From the NCBI GenBank assembly GCA_963785035.1, contig CAWATG010000005.1:310001-374000 (forward strand): a stretch of DNA of 64,000 bases. Reading direction: 5' to 3'. A program made the position numbers and the translations under genes. The DNA comes from CAWATG01 sp963785035 (GTDB lineage: Bacteria > Actinomycetota > Acidimicrobiia > IMCC26256 > CAWATG01). This document shows positions 18,603 to 27,550 of this stretch, piece by piece (the first letter of the stretch is position 1; every line of letters begins with the position of its first letter). Below the pieces are notes generated by a model. That model ran no database searches and had not been told where the DNA came from. It saw only the letters and a program-made list of their open reading frames with translations.

Positions 18603-20293
18603 GCCTGTGCCTGTCGGCGCATCGTGAGCAGCATCGCCACCACCGCAGCGGCGGCGATCCCCTGAAGGAACACCCAGATGCCGTTGCCTCCGCCGTCGCT
18701 CTTCGGTGGAGCGGTCTTCGCGCTGGCAAGCTCCGTGAGCAACGCGTCCTCTTCGGCCGACACGCCCCCCGCAGTAGCAGCGCTTCCATCGCCGGTGCCA
18801 TCGTCACCGGCTCCGGGATCCTGGCCGTCGACGGCACTCCCGTCCGCAAGCGCTTCGGCCGCTGTTGCGGCATCCCCCGTACTACCCGTTGCAGCGTTTC
18901 CGGCCGTTCCTGCTTTGGCGCCATTCGCCTTCGACCCTGCAACGGTGGACCCCGAAGCCCCAGCCGCACCAGGATTCGCGGCCTTCGCACCCGGAGCGGC
19001 GGCCTTCGAAGTCGTCGGCGTAGCCTTCGTACCCGGAGCAGCCGATCCTCCGCCACCGGAAACCACAACTGGCGGAGGAGGCGGCGGTGCTCCCGCAACG
19101 GGGCATTTCGCCGCCGTCGGCGCGCCGGGAATCTTGACGATCTGCGATACCGCCAAATCCACGAGCACCGTCGAAAGCCGCGCGTAACGCAACGACGGCG
19201 CATCCACCTGGCCCTTACTCACCGCGTAACACAGGAACTGCGCGAGCGTCGCCCCCTTGCCGGCGTCGAAGCCACCCGTCGGGGCGACGATGTACGAGTA
19301 GGTCGACGGGAAATATGCCCTTGGATCCTGTCCCGTGAAATCCAGCTTGAAGGTGCCGTCACCATTCCCCTGCGCGTATCCCAACGCAACCGTCACGTTC
19401 TCCTCGTCGGGCTGCGTGAACTTGCCTGCGGCATTTTCGAGCGAAGCCGTCGGAAAGTTCCGGACCTTTGCGTATCCGGCAGCGGTGTAGGTGATCGTGA
19501 ACTTGCCGCCTTGGGGATCCGCCACCAGATTCGTGACACCATCACCTCCCGGCGCCGAACGCATATTTCCGGCGCCGCTCTGACGAACGGGCCAGCTCGA
19601 AACCGGCTCGCCGGCCTTGAAGTCCTCACCCACCGACTCGCTCGACATCGCCGTCCGGAACGCCGACCAAACGGCGCTCGCAGCGGAGATGCAGAACTCG
19701 GAGAGGACGTAGCTCTCACCCGCCCCATCGGCGCGGACGACTGGAATGATGTCCTGGTTGAATCCGGCGAGACGTGGGTTGACGGCGACAATCTCGGGAG
19801 CGTTCCACTTCGTGATCGCGCCGGTGAAGATCTTGCATGCCACCTGGCGCGTGAGTTTGAGGTCGTTGATTCGCGCACCAGATGGATCGACCAGGTTGTA
19901 CATGAACGCAAGACCACCCGCAGTGACCGGCACGTAGGCGAAACATTGGTCAAGTGGCTTCCCACCGCAGCGTCCGCTCTGAAGGGCCGGCTTCTCTTCT
20001 TTGATGAATTGGATGTCAGAGCCGCCGTAGTCGATGTTGCCGCTCATGAACTGCGATCGTCCCCATGACGAGCCCTGCGCGACGTAGTCGAGCTTGAGGT
20101 TGTACGGGGCCTTCGCCGTGTCAGCGCGCCACTGATCGATGATCAACGACGAGAAACTCGAACCGCCGCCCGCAATCTGCGAAGCGCCGACTGCAGGCGT
20201 TGCCGGCACGACGACGCTGACGCACATGAGCAAGACACATCCGAACGCGGGCGCAATCCAAGACCCACGACGCGAACTACGAAGGCACATCAT
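18599..20293 (-). CDS. pstS: PstS-family binding protein with Ala/Pro-rich stalk and C-terminal anchor (island copy)
   Basis: The protein has 564 residues. A signal peptide is followed by a complete PstS fold (about residues 38-370). It shows IAGGGSSFSSLIIDQWR at the ligand-binding start, IDYGGSDIQFIKEE, VPVTAGGLAFMYNL and KIFTGAITKWNAPEI, which are classical PstS landmarks. A linker of about 130 residues rich in Ala, Gly, Pro and Thr follows. The protein ends with one hydrophobic segment (GIWVFLQGIAAAAVVAMLL) and a short basic tail. Ordinary actinobacterial PstS is a lipoprotein, so a C-terminal transmembrane anchor on a long stalk is unusual. The gene overlaps pstB upstream and the second PstS-like gene downstream by four bases each. 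Phosphate as ligand is likely but not certain. Confidence 0.85.
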   Translation of the reverse strand: MMCLRSSRRGSWIAPAFGCVLLMCVSVVVPATPAVGASQIAGGGSSFSSLIIDQWRADTAKAPYNLKLDYVAQGSSWGRSQFMSGNIDYGGSDIQFIKEEKPALQSGRCGGKPLDQCFAYVPVTAGGLAFMYNLVDPSGARINDLKLTRQVACKIFTGAITKWNAPEIVAVNPRLAGFNQDIIPVVRADGAGESYVLSEFCISAASAVWSAFRTAMSSESVGEDFKAGEPVSSWPVRQSGAGNMRSAPGGDGVTNLVADPQGGKFTITYTAAGYAKVRNFPTASLENAAGKFTQPDEENVTVALGYAQGNGDGTFKLDFTGQDPRAYFPSTYSYIVAPTGGFDAGKGATLAQFLCYAVSKGQVDAPSLRYARLSTVLVDLAVSQIVKIPGAPTAAKCPVAGAPPPPPPVVVSGGGGSAAPGTKATPTTSKAAAPGAKAANPGAAGASGSTVAGSKANGAKAGTAGNAATGSTGDAATAAEALADGSAVDGQDPGAGDDGTGDGSAATAGGVSAEEDALLTELASAKTAPPKSDGGGNGIWVFLQGIAAAAVVAMLLTMRRQAQA

Positions 20294-21147
20294 CCAAACC
20301 GTCCTGTCACGTAATCCAAAGTCCGAGAATCCCGAGGCGCTTCGAACAACGTCTTCGTGTCGCCAGCCTCGATGATCCGGCCGGGCGCCCCGTATTCCTC
20401 AACGAGAAAGAAGGCGCACTTGTCCGAGACCCGGGCGGCCTGCTGCATGTTGTGGGTCACGATGACAATCGTGACGTCACTACTGAGCTCCTTGACGGTC
20501 TCCTCGACAACTCGCGTGGAAATCGGATCAAGGGCCGAACACGGCTCGTCCATCAACAACACCTGCGGCCGAACCGCTAAGGAACGCGCGATACACAGCC
20601 GTTGCTGCTGACCACCCGACAAGGTCATGCCGCCTTCGTCCAGGCGATTCTTGACCTCATCCCAGAGGCCCGCTCGCGTCAGGCACTCCTCGACGAGCAG
20701 ATCCGGCTGAGGGGTGGACAATCGCGCGAGCTTCAAGCCTGCCAGCACGTTCTGGCGAATCGACATCGATGGGAACGGATTCGGCTTCTGAAACACCATG
20801 CCGATCCGCATCCGAACCTGGGTCGCGGAGAGCGTATTTCCGTAAATGTCGACCCCATCGAGTTCGACCGAGCCACCGATCTTCGCGTTAGGCGTGACCT
20901 CGTGCATCCGATTGAGAATGCGTAAAAACGTCGACTTCCCACAGCCCGACGGGCCGATGAGCGCCGTAACCTGCCTGCTCTCCATAGCAAGACTGCAACG
21001 CTCGAGCACCTTGCGCGACCCGAACCACGCATTCAGGCCAACCGCTTCGAGAGCCGCGGGCTTCTGCGCTGTGACACCGAAATGCCCGTTCGCTTCGGGC
21101 GACGCAGTCACATCGTCGGTTGCGATGAGATTTCCAAGTGCTGTCAT
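20290..21147 (-). CDS. pstB: phosphate-type ABC transporter ATPase PstB (island copy)
   Basis: The protein has 285 residues from the ATG at 21147, chosen because it overlaps the pstA stop (ATGA). A longer frame reaches 21246. Walker A is GPSGCGKST, the signature is LSGGQQQRL and Walker B is VLLMDEPCSALDP, followed by the switch His in IVIVTHNMQQAARVSD. The C-terminal TKTLFEAPRDSRTLDYVTGRFG is typical of PstB. It powers import by the PstC-PstA pair at the cytoplasmic face. A second pstB lies at 55137, and the two proteins are clearly diverged. Confidence 0.95.
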   Translation of the reverse strand: MTALGNLIATDDVTASPEANGHFGVTAQKPAALEAVGLNAWFGSRKVLERCSLAMESRQVTALIGPSGCGKSTFLRILNRMHEVTPNAKIGGSVELDGVDIYGNTLSATQVRMRIGMVFQKPNPFPSMSIRQNVLAGLKLARLSTPQPDLLVEECLTRAGLWDEVKNRLDEGGMTLSGGQQQRLCIARSLAVRPQVLLMDEPCSALDPISTRVVEETVKELSSDVTIVIVTHNMQQAARVSDKCAFFLVEEYGAPGRIIEAGDTKTLFEAPRDSRTLDYVTGRFG

Positions 21148-22604
21148 CGGGCTCTCCCAAGCTTCTTCGCGCTTCGAGTCGAGGCATACCGCGCAGTCGT
21201 AAAGAGCACGAGCACCATGATCACAAGGACGAGCATTCCTGCCCATGCACGGTCGTTCTGCGCGGTATTCGGCACTCGGATCAGCTTGTAGATGAACAGC
21301 GGCAGGTCGGACTGTGCACCACTGAAGGGATTGAGATTCACCGAGTCCGAACCGAACGCAGTCAAAAGCATCGGCGCGGTCTCCCCAATCGCCCGTGCGA
21401 CACCCAGAATCACCGCGGTCACAAGCCCGCTCAGCGCCGTCGGCACGACAATGCTCATCACAACTCTGAGCTGCGTCGCACCGAGTGCCATCGAGGCTTC
21501 ACGCAGAGAGTCGGGGATCGTGCGCAGGATCTCCTCGGAGGTCCGTGTGACGGTCGGCAACATGAGCACAATGAGCGCCATCGAACCGGCAAACCCCGTA
21601 AACCCGCGGCCGTCAACCCAGATGGAGAAGACGAACAACCCGGCGACAATGCTCGGTAGTCCGCTCATCGCGTCGGTGATGAATCGCACGGGCCGTGCAA
21701 GCACCCCGCCGATCTCGTTGAGATAGACCGCGGTCAGAATCGCGATAGGGACAACCACCACGGTCGCGATCCCCACCTGCTGGAGGGTTCCGATGATTGC
21801 GTGCAGCGCGCCACCGCCCGAGTCGAGCGGTCCAACGGTGCTGAGATCCTCGGTGAAGAAGCTAGGGGACAGTTTGGGTAGACCCTTACCCACGAGGAAC
21901 ACGAGCATGTAGGCCAATACTCCGATGATGATCGCTCCCGCCGACCAGACGAGCGCCGTCACCACACGATCCAATCCGACCTCGATGCCTTCACGTGCCC
22001 ACGCGATGACATAGGTGAGTGCGATGAACGCGCCGAACCACCACAAGGTGCTGCCAAGCAAAGACTGATGATCGTTGAGGATTCGAACGATCATCGCGAC
22101 AGCGAGCCCGCTCGTGACAGCGAGCCCTGTCTCGATCACACGGTCGACGTCGACGACCTGCAATCGTCGGGGCTTGTCATGCTCCGGATCACCCGAAGGA
22201 TCATCCGAAAGCGCGACAACACTCAGGTCGGCCGGCTCGCCAACCTCGCCGTTCCGACCATCTGCCTCGACCAGATCAACGACAACCGCGTCACGGGCCC
22301 GCAGTGTTGGCACCGTCTTCGTCGGAGCGGACGTCGTTGGAGCGGACATCGTCGGTGTCATGACCGAGAGCACTGCGAGCGCCGCCGTATACGAACCCCA
22401 CGCAGCTGCAGCCACCCCGAGCGTGTTTCCCCATCCGATGACACCGACGAGGAATTCCACAACTGCCAGTGCGACCGCGACCGCCACTGCGTAGTGCCAC
22501 CACTCCCGCGTTTGTGGCGCACGGGGTGGACCGCCCGTCTGCCCTGCACGCGCCTGAGCAGCGACGGGTCGGCTCCGTTCGCGTTCCTGAGTACTGGTTC
22601 TCAT
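21144..22604 (-). CDS. pstA: phosphate-type ABC permease PstA with long N-terminal extension (island copy)
   Basis: The protein has 486 residues, much longer than the usual 280-310. The permease domain fills the C-terminal half, with LPSIVAGLFVFSIWVDGRGF and the EAA-like loop (EEILRTIPDSLREASMALGA) that docks on PstB. The N-terminal 240 residues hold two extra hydrophobic pairs separated by an acidic, Thr/Pro-rich loop (TMSAPTTSAPTKTVPTLRAR). The extension is unlike the PstA at 56060 and may add a cytoplasmic or membrane interaction surface. The gene overlaps pstB and pstC by four bases on each side. Confidence 0.93.
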   Translation of the reverse strand: MRTSTQERERSRPVAAQARAGQTGGPPRAPQTREWWHYAVAVAVALAVVEFLVGVIGWGNTLGVAAAAWGSYTAALAVLSVMTPTMSAPTTSAPTKTVPTLRARDAVVVDLVEADGRNGEVGEPADLSVVALSDDPSGDPEHDKPRRLQVVDVDRVIETGLAVTSGLAVAMIVRILNDHQSLLGSTLWWFGAFIALTYVIAWAREGIEVGLDRVVTALVWSAGAIIIGVLAYMLVFLVGKGLPKLSPSFFTEDLSTVGPLDSGGGALHAIIGTLQQVGIATVVVVPIAILTAVYLNEIGGVLARPVRFITDAMSGLPSIVAGLFVFSIWVDGRGFTGFAGSMALIVLMLPTVTRTSEEILRTIPDSLREASMALGATQLRVVMSIVVPTALSGLVTAVILGVARAIGETAPMLLTAFGSDSVNLNPFSGAQSDLPLFIYKLIRVPNTAQNDRAWAGMLVLVIMVLVLFTTARYASTRSAKKLGRAR

Positions 22605-23587
22605 GATGTCCGAGCCTTGTTCACGATGCGCTGGGCCGCGAGGTTCACGGCCAACGTCAACAGGAACAACGCCAAACCTGCTGCTGCGAGGCCACTGCGC
22701 TCCAAAGATCCGGCTTCCCCGAACTTGATCGCGATCAGCGCGGCGATCGATCCCGAACCCGTTTCCAGCACGTGCAGGTTCGCTTCGAAGACAAGGTTGA
22801 TCAACAGCGCAACGGCAATCGTCTCGCCGAGCGCGCGTCCGAAACCAAGCAGGATGGCTCCGACGATGCCGCTGCGCCCGAACGGCAGGATCACCGTCCG
22901 AGCCATCCCCCAGCGCGTGCCACCTAGCGCGAGCGCGCCCTCACATTGCTCGCGTGGCGCGCGTGCCATCACCTCTCGTGCCACAGACGTGATGATCGGA
23001 ACGATCATGAACGTCACGACCATGCCGATGATGAAGCTCGACTGATTGAGCGACGCATCCGTACGGTCGAGCTGGAAAAACGGAATCACCGACATGTGCT
23101 CGGCGAACCAACGCGACACGGGAAGCAACTGGTTCTTGAAAGTGAAGAGCCCCCACATCCCAAAAAGGAGGCTCGGCAGTGCCGCAAGGAGATCGATCAC
23201 CGAAGTGAGGACCGCGCGCACGCGCGCCGGCGCGTACTCGTTGATGAACAGTGCCATGCCGATTGCGATCGGCACCGCTACGAGTAGGGCAATCGTCGCG
23301 ATGATGATGGTGCCGACCAACAGCCCGAAGACACCGAACTTGCCGACACTGGGATTCCAGACCGACTCGGTGAGGAATCCGACGTAACCGCTTGATTTCA
23401 GCGCAGGCCGTGCTTCGTTCGCGAGGTAGAGCAACGTGAGCGTGACCAGTACGAGACACACCGACGCCGCTGCCGTGGCGACCGCCCGAAAAGCACGGTC
23501 CCCCTTGGAATACGTGACTTTGGGACGGACCGCGACATCACCCGCAGGGTCGTCATGGAGCGGCGTTGGTGGCATCAAAGCCGTCAT
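22601..23587 (-). CDS. pstC: phosphate-type ABC permease PstC (island copy)
   Basis: The protein has 328 residues, normal for PstC, with six predicted membrane segments. PstC landmarks are the periplasmic SVWNPSVGKFGVFGLLVGTI, LAALPSLLFGMWGLFTFKN, and the EAA-like region EGALALGGTRWGMARTVILP. It forms the transmembrane channel with PstA. The ATG overlaps the stop of the response-regulator gene (ATGA at 23584-23587), so the regulator is translated in the same operon. Confidence 0.95.
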   Translation of the reverse strand: MTALMPPTPLHDDPAGDVAVRPKVTYSKGDRAFRAVATAAASVCLVLVTLTLLYLANEARPALKSSGYVGFLTESVWNPSVGKFGVFGLLVGTIIIATIALLVAVPIAIGMALFINEYAPARVRAVLTSVIDLLAALPSLLFGMWGLFTFKNQLLPVSRWFAEHMSVIPFFQLDRTDASLNQSSFIIGMVVTFMIVPIITSVAREVMARAPREQCEGALALGGTRWGMARTVILPFGRSGIVGAILLGFGRALGETIAVALLINLVFEANLHVLETGSGSIAALIAIKFGEAGSLERSGLAAAGLALFLLTLAVNLAAQRIVNKARTS

Positions 23588-24408
23588 CGCTCACCTGCCC
23601 CGGATGCCGCGACGGGCAGAACGTCGTTCTGAGTGAGGTCGAGCATCGTTGCATCGAGGCGTACCGAATCGGTAAACGCTTTGGGGAGCGGCGGCGGCAT
23701 CTCGTCGGGACCAAGGAATCGGTAGCCGATACCACGCACGGTCAGAATCACGGAGTGGCCCAATGCGTCCGTGATTCGCGCACGGACGCGGCCCACCTGT
23801 ACGTCGAGACTCTTGCTCTGAACCTCGGAGCTCGAATCCAGCCCGTCGCCTGTCCAGAGCTCTCGCAACAGTTCCTCGCGCGTCACAACAGTGCCCGCTC
23901 GTTGGATGAGTATCGCCGCAATGTCGAACTCCCGACGGGGCATCGGGATCGTGGCTCCGCGCACCTGCACTCTGCGTGCGGCCAGATCAAGGACGACAGC
24001 ACCGACTGAAACACGCTCGCCGCCGTCGATCGGCTTCCTCTTTGGGGCACGCCGCAACAGCGATCGGACGCGAGCGACGAGTTCGTACACGCCGACAGAA
24101 TCAGTCAGCGTGACGTCAACACCACAATCCAAGACGGCGAGAATTTCGCTCTCAGTTGCTTCACCGTGCAGCAAGAGGATCGGCGCCACCGAACACTCTC
24201 GCAATGCAACGCAAAGCCTGCGAGTATCGCTGTCGATTCGCGCACTCTCGACGAGGAGGAGACTCGCGTCGAGCGACGCAAGGGTCTGAAAGATTCCGTC
24301 ATCCACGAGAAACGCTGCAGCATCAATACCCGATTCGCACAGGACCGCCGGCGAACGCATCGCAGCACTTGTACCGACAATGACAACGCATGGACTCACG
24401 AACCTCAT
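23584..24408 (-). CDS. atypical OmpR/PhoB-family regulator with degenerate receiver domain
   Basis: The protein has about 274 residues from the ATG at 24408. The N-terminal receiver-like domain (residues 1-120) lacks the usual phosphorylation residues. The acidic pair is missing (CVVIVGTSA), the phospho-Asp position reads LLLVES, the Thr position reads LLLHGEA and the Lys position reads TLTDSV. The C-terminal winged-helix DNA-binding domain is intact (MPRREFDIAAILIQRAGTVV, ILTVRGIGYRF). It ends with a hydrophilic tail of about 45 residues. Being first in the seven-gene coupled operon, it probably regulates that operon without phosphorelay control. The frame continues upstream of 24408, but that part belongs to another gene. 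Confidence 0.85.
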   Translation of the reverse strand: MRFVSPCVVIVGTSAAMRSPAVLCESGIDAAAFLVDDGIFQTLASLDASLLLVESARIDSDTRRLCVALRECSVAPILLLHGEATESEILAVLDCGVDVTLTDSVGVYELVARVRSLLRRAPKRKPIDGGERVSVGAVVLDLAARRVQVRGATIPMPRREFDIAAILIQRAGTVVTREELLRELWTGDGLDSSSEVQSKSLDVQVGRVRARITDALGHSVILTVRGIGYRFLGPDEMPPPLPKAFTDSVRLDATMLDLTQNDVLPVAASGAGER

Positions 24409-24575
24409 GCCTCCCAGCCTTGATGTACCGAAGGTACAAAGCCCAGGTGAACGTAGGGTGAGCAGAAGGCGACAAGTGCGGGTGCAGCACGCGAACGACG
24501 ACTGACATGTGCGCGCCCTCAACTGGCTCCGACAGCAGGCGGAAGCGAGCGCGCGCGGACTGCGCGTTCGGAGTG

Positions 24576-25116
24576 TCAGCCGCGAACGATGAGAACTGCG
24601 ATCAAAATGATCACACCAGCAATCTGGATCAACACCGAACGCGGAACTCTGCCGCGAACACGCGAAGCAACCGACGTGGTCGGTTCGTCCCAGAAGTCTG
24701 TCGGGAGTAGCTCGTCGACGCACTCCGGTATCGGCCGTCTCCGAAACTCGCATTTGAGAATCCCCCGAAACCGGGACTGCGGCATCGGCCGTCTCCGACC
24801 TCGTCGTGCCCTGCACGGGCACGGACACCACCGGGGTCACAAATTCTGGAGTCGTCAGCTCATCAAGCGCTGCGGGAACACCCACCCGCTGCGATGCAGC
24901 CTCCGGAACTGCCGTGTCCATCACTCCTGAAAGCCGAGCTCTGAGAACGCGAATCTGCTCGAGAGCATCATCGGTTGCACCAACGTTGAGCGTTCTCGGC
25001 GCACCGACGCCATTCAGCAGTTCAGCATCGACACGGTTGAACGGGCGAGTGTCGCCACCCCATCCCTGCATCAGGCGATCGAACTCCGACCAATCGGAAT
25101 CGCCGTCTCCGTTCAC
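24576..25116 (-). CDS. small protein with C-terminal membrane segment, island operon (frameshifted)
   Basis: The N-terminal part from the ATG at 25116 (NGDGDSDWSEFDRLMQGWGG) is acidic with a short helical region (DDALEQIRVLRARL). After a shift near 24720 the gene continues in another frame as DELLPTDFWDEPTTS, then a basic stretch, and ends with a membrane segment (SVLIQIAGVIILIAVLIVRG). The corrected length is about 179 residues. Its ATG overlaps the stop of the coiled-coil gene upstream (25113-25116). No family is recognised. It is probably a membrane partner of the two coiled-coil proteins encoded just before it. Confidence 0.6.
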
Positions 25117-25475
25117 GTCGCGCTGGTACCCAAAGGCTGCACCGCAAGCGAGCTTTGATCTTCCCGCAACTGCGTGCGAAGTGCATCTGCCTCGGCGCGC
25201 GCTCGTTCGATCGTTGCGTCCGCCTCTCGCTGCGCAACCTGCAGCAGCGCTTCGACCTCGAGGTCGACCTCCGCCGCGAGCTCAACGACAACACGCTCAA
25301 CCTCGGTGATCGCGAACTGCCAATGGTCCCAGTTCTCGCTGGCCTGACGCTCGAGCTCTTCCGCGTGATCCGTGAGCACTTGAAACTCTTGCTCGGCCTC
25401 GGCAATCAACGCATCGACAGCTTTCGCATCGAGCATGCCGCGCATGACGGGTGCAGGAAACGGCGAGTCGCTCAT
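25113..25475 (-). CDS. short coiled-coil protein, island operon
   Basis: The protein has 120 residues, mostly one predicted long helix with Glu/Ala/Arg heptads (EAEQEFQVLTDHAEELERQA, LLQVAQREADATIERARAEA). The second stretch resembles the coiled coils of DivIVA and of ATP synthase b-subunits. There is no signal or membrane segment, so it is cytoplasmic. It overlaps both neighbours by four bases, which ties it to the preceding coiled-coil gene and the following membrane-segment gene. The family is not recognised. Confidence 0.7.
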   Translation of the reverse strand: MSDSPFPAPVMRGMLDAKAVDALIAEAEQEFQVLTDHAEELERQASENWDHWQFAITEVERVVVELAAEVDLEVEALLQVAQREADATIERARAEADALRTQLREDQSSLAVQPLGTSAT

Positions 25476-25975
25476 GTCGCCGGCTCAACAGCGTCGAAGC
25501 ATGCATTCCACCACGCCTCGCGCCGCTTCTCGCGTTGGCGGATGGTTTCGAATTCATCATCGTTGTCGCCGGGATCAACGCGGATGTCAACCACGAGCTC
25601 CGTCTCCGCCTCGCCTCGATGGGCAGCGAAAGCGGACTCGGTGACAGTCGTCCGGGTAGCACTCGAGGTCGCTCCGACAGCTGCGGCGGCATCGTTCAGG
25701 ATCGCTCGGGCCGCCTCTTCGGACTCTCGCAGGATCGCTCGCGCCTGCTCCTCGCCGGCACGGCGCCGATCTGCAATCCGCCGCGCCGCCTCGCCGACAA
25801 GGTCCGACAACTTCTCGGACCAATCGCTACTCGCCAAAACACTCTGGCGTGCAGTTTCGATCCGGAGGCGCAACTGCTCGAACTCTGCTGTCACCTCGGC
25901 GAAGAACTCCGCAATGACACTCGGCTCATAGACCGCGATGGCCTCGAGGTCCTCTTCGAAATTTGGCGTGCTCAT
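25472..25975 (-). CDS. DivIVA-like coiled-coil protein, island operon
   Basis: The protein has 167 residues from the ATG at 25975 (MSTPNFEEDLEAIAVYEPSV). A start at 26020 is possible. The central region (WSEKLSDLVGEAARRIADRR, EEQARAILRESEEAARAIL) has the pattern seen after the membrane domain of actinobacterial DivIVA-like proteins. It lacks the DivIVA membrane-binding domain itself. Its 3' end overlaps the next coiled-coil gene by four bases. It may form a filament or scaffold that positions envelope machinery; this is inference. Confidence 0.7.
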   Translation of the reverse strand: MSTPNFEEDLEAIAVYEPSVIAEFFAEVTAEFEQLRLRIETARQSVLASSDWSEKLSDLVGEAARRIADRRRAGEEQARAILRESEEAARAILNDAAAAVGATSSATRTTVTESAFAAHRGEAETELVVDIRVDPGDNDDEFETIRQREKRREAWWNACFDAVEPAT

Positions 25976-26089
25976 GGCCGCAAATAATACCGACGCTACC
26001 TTGCCAACAACCAAACGCAAGGTGAATTACAGATTGCGTCCCATGATCTTTCCCGCCAATAGATCCAACACCTTGTCGTTTCTCGGCAC

Positions 26090-27550
26090 CTACGACGCAG
26101 ATGGCGACGCTGATGACGAAGACGAGAGCCCATGGGTGGTCTTTTCCCAGTATGACGGTGCAGTCACCAGTTGAATCGCCGCCTTGACCGCAGCGATCGA
26201 CATCATCATCCAATAGATCGGCACCGCAAGCGCCGCGAAAATCAGCTCGGGCTGGCGCGAATAGCGAACGCTGACCACTGTGAGATACGCGATCGTAAAA
26301 TTGCCGATCGCCCAACACGTCGCGCCCATGTAATAGACGGGTCCGGGGAAGATATCCCGAATAAGGGATGGCTGTCCGACAAACCAAAGGATCGTAAGAG
26401 CCCAAAAAATCGGGTTGAGGAGCGCGAGGATGGGCGTGCCGCCGACGAACAGGTTGAACTGGGCAAACGCCTTCCATCCGAGTTGGCGCTGCGTCCGTCG
26501 GGGGTCACGCATATGGACGAGCCATGTCTGGAGGTAACCCTTGTACCAACGTGACCGCTGCTTGACCCAGTTGACAAAGTCGCAGTTCGCCTCCTCGTAC
26601 GTCACCGAGTCGAGGACCTTGACAGTCCATCCTTCACGTGCAAGACGAATGCCAAGGTCGGCGTCTTCGGTCACGTTGTGCGGGTCCCAACTGCCAAGAG
26701 CCTCAAGTACCTCGCGTCGGAAATGGTTCGACGTCCCACCAAGCGGAATCGGCGCGCCGAGTGCACTCAGTCCCGGAAGGAAGAGCGCGAACCACATCCC
26801 GTATTCGGTCGTGAACCATTTGGTGATGAGGTTCTGTGAAGTGTTGTGATACGAAAGCCGCGCCTGAAAACACGCAACCTCCGGAGCAGCATCGCGGAAG
26901 GCTGCGACCGCCCGTCGGAGCTGCAACGGGTCGGGAAGGTCTTCGACGTCGTAGATTGTCACGAACTGCCCAACTGCCAGACCGAGTCCGTAGTTCAGCG
27001 CTTTCGGCTTGGTCCGTGGCTCGGAGGGCGGTACAAGCACAACGTTGATGTAATCGAGCGCCTCAACACTCAATGCCGCGGCGATCGTCTCCTCGTCATC
27101 CATTTCGAGCAAGAGCTGCACGTCCAGCCGGTCGCGGGGATACTCCATCGCATCGATGGAGTGCAGGAGTTCACGGACGACTTCCGGTTCGCGAAATGCC
27201 GGAATCAGGACGGTGTAGACGGGAAGTTCGCTATCGGGGATCGCCCGGGCATCCTCATCGGAAATCGTGATGATGTTCGACTTGTGCAACGACACATAGA
27301 ACAACAGCACGCGGTACATAACAGCCGCGAGATACACAAAACTGATCACGCCCATAATCGCGACGAGCATCGGGATCGTCGCCACGACCAGCAGCGCCAC
27401 GACCAGCGCCGCGACGGCGAACATCAGCCTTCGGCGAGCTGGGTTCTTCGTCGGCGATGCCGACAGCTCAGGGTAGACCCGGAGCAGCGAGTCGATGCTT
27501 CTCTCGAGGCGATCGGCCGCATCAATGTGATCGAGTTCGACGAGCTTCAC
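26090..27550 (-). CDS. membrane glycosyltransferase family 2 (cellulose synthase-like topology)
   Basis: The protein has 486 residues. Two N-terminal membrane segments (about 45-90) are followed by a GT2 catalytic domain and four C-terminal segments. Visible motifs are VYTVLIPAFREPE at the nucleotide site, an acidic site in LLEMDDEET, TEDADLGIRLA and the product-binding QRSRW (in VKQRSRWYKG). Such enzymes polymerise or transfer sugars while moving them across the membrane. The ATG overlaps the exosortase stop (27547-27550). Exosortase loci often carry exopolysaccharide glycosyltransferases, so sorted proteins and a surface glycan may be made together. The sugar is unknown. Confidence 0.9.
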   Translation of the reverse strand: MKLVELDHIDAADRLERSIDSLLRVYPELSASPTKNPARRRLMFAVAALVVALLVVATIPMLVAIMGVISFVYLAAVMYRVLLFYVSLHKSNIITISDEDARAIPDSELPVYTVLIPAFREPEVVRELLHSIDAMEYPRDRLDVQLLLEMDDEETIAAALSVEALDYINVVLVPPSEPRTKPKALNYGLGLAVGQFVTIYDVEDLPDPLQLRRAVAAFRDAAPEVACFQARLSYHNTSQNLITKWFTTEYGMWFALFLPGLSALGAPIPLGGTSNHFRREVLEALGSWDPHNVTEDADLGIRLAREGWTVKVLDSVTYEEANCDFVNWVKQRSRWYKGYLQTWLVHMRDPRRTQRQLGWKAFAQFNLFVGGTPILALLNPIFWALTILWFVGQPSLIRDIFPGPVYYMGATCWAIGNFTIAYLTVVSVRYSRQPELIFAALAVPIYWMMMSIAAVKAAIQLVTAPSYWEKTTHGLSSSSSASPSAS

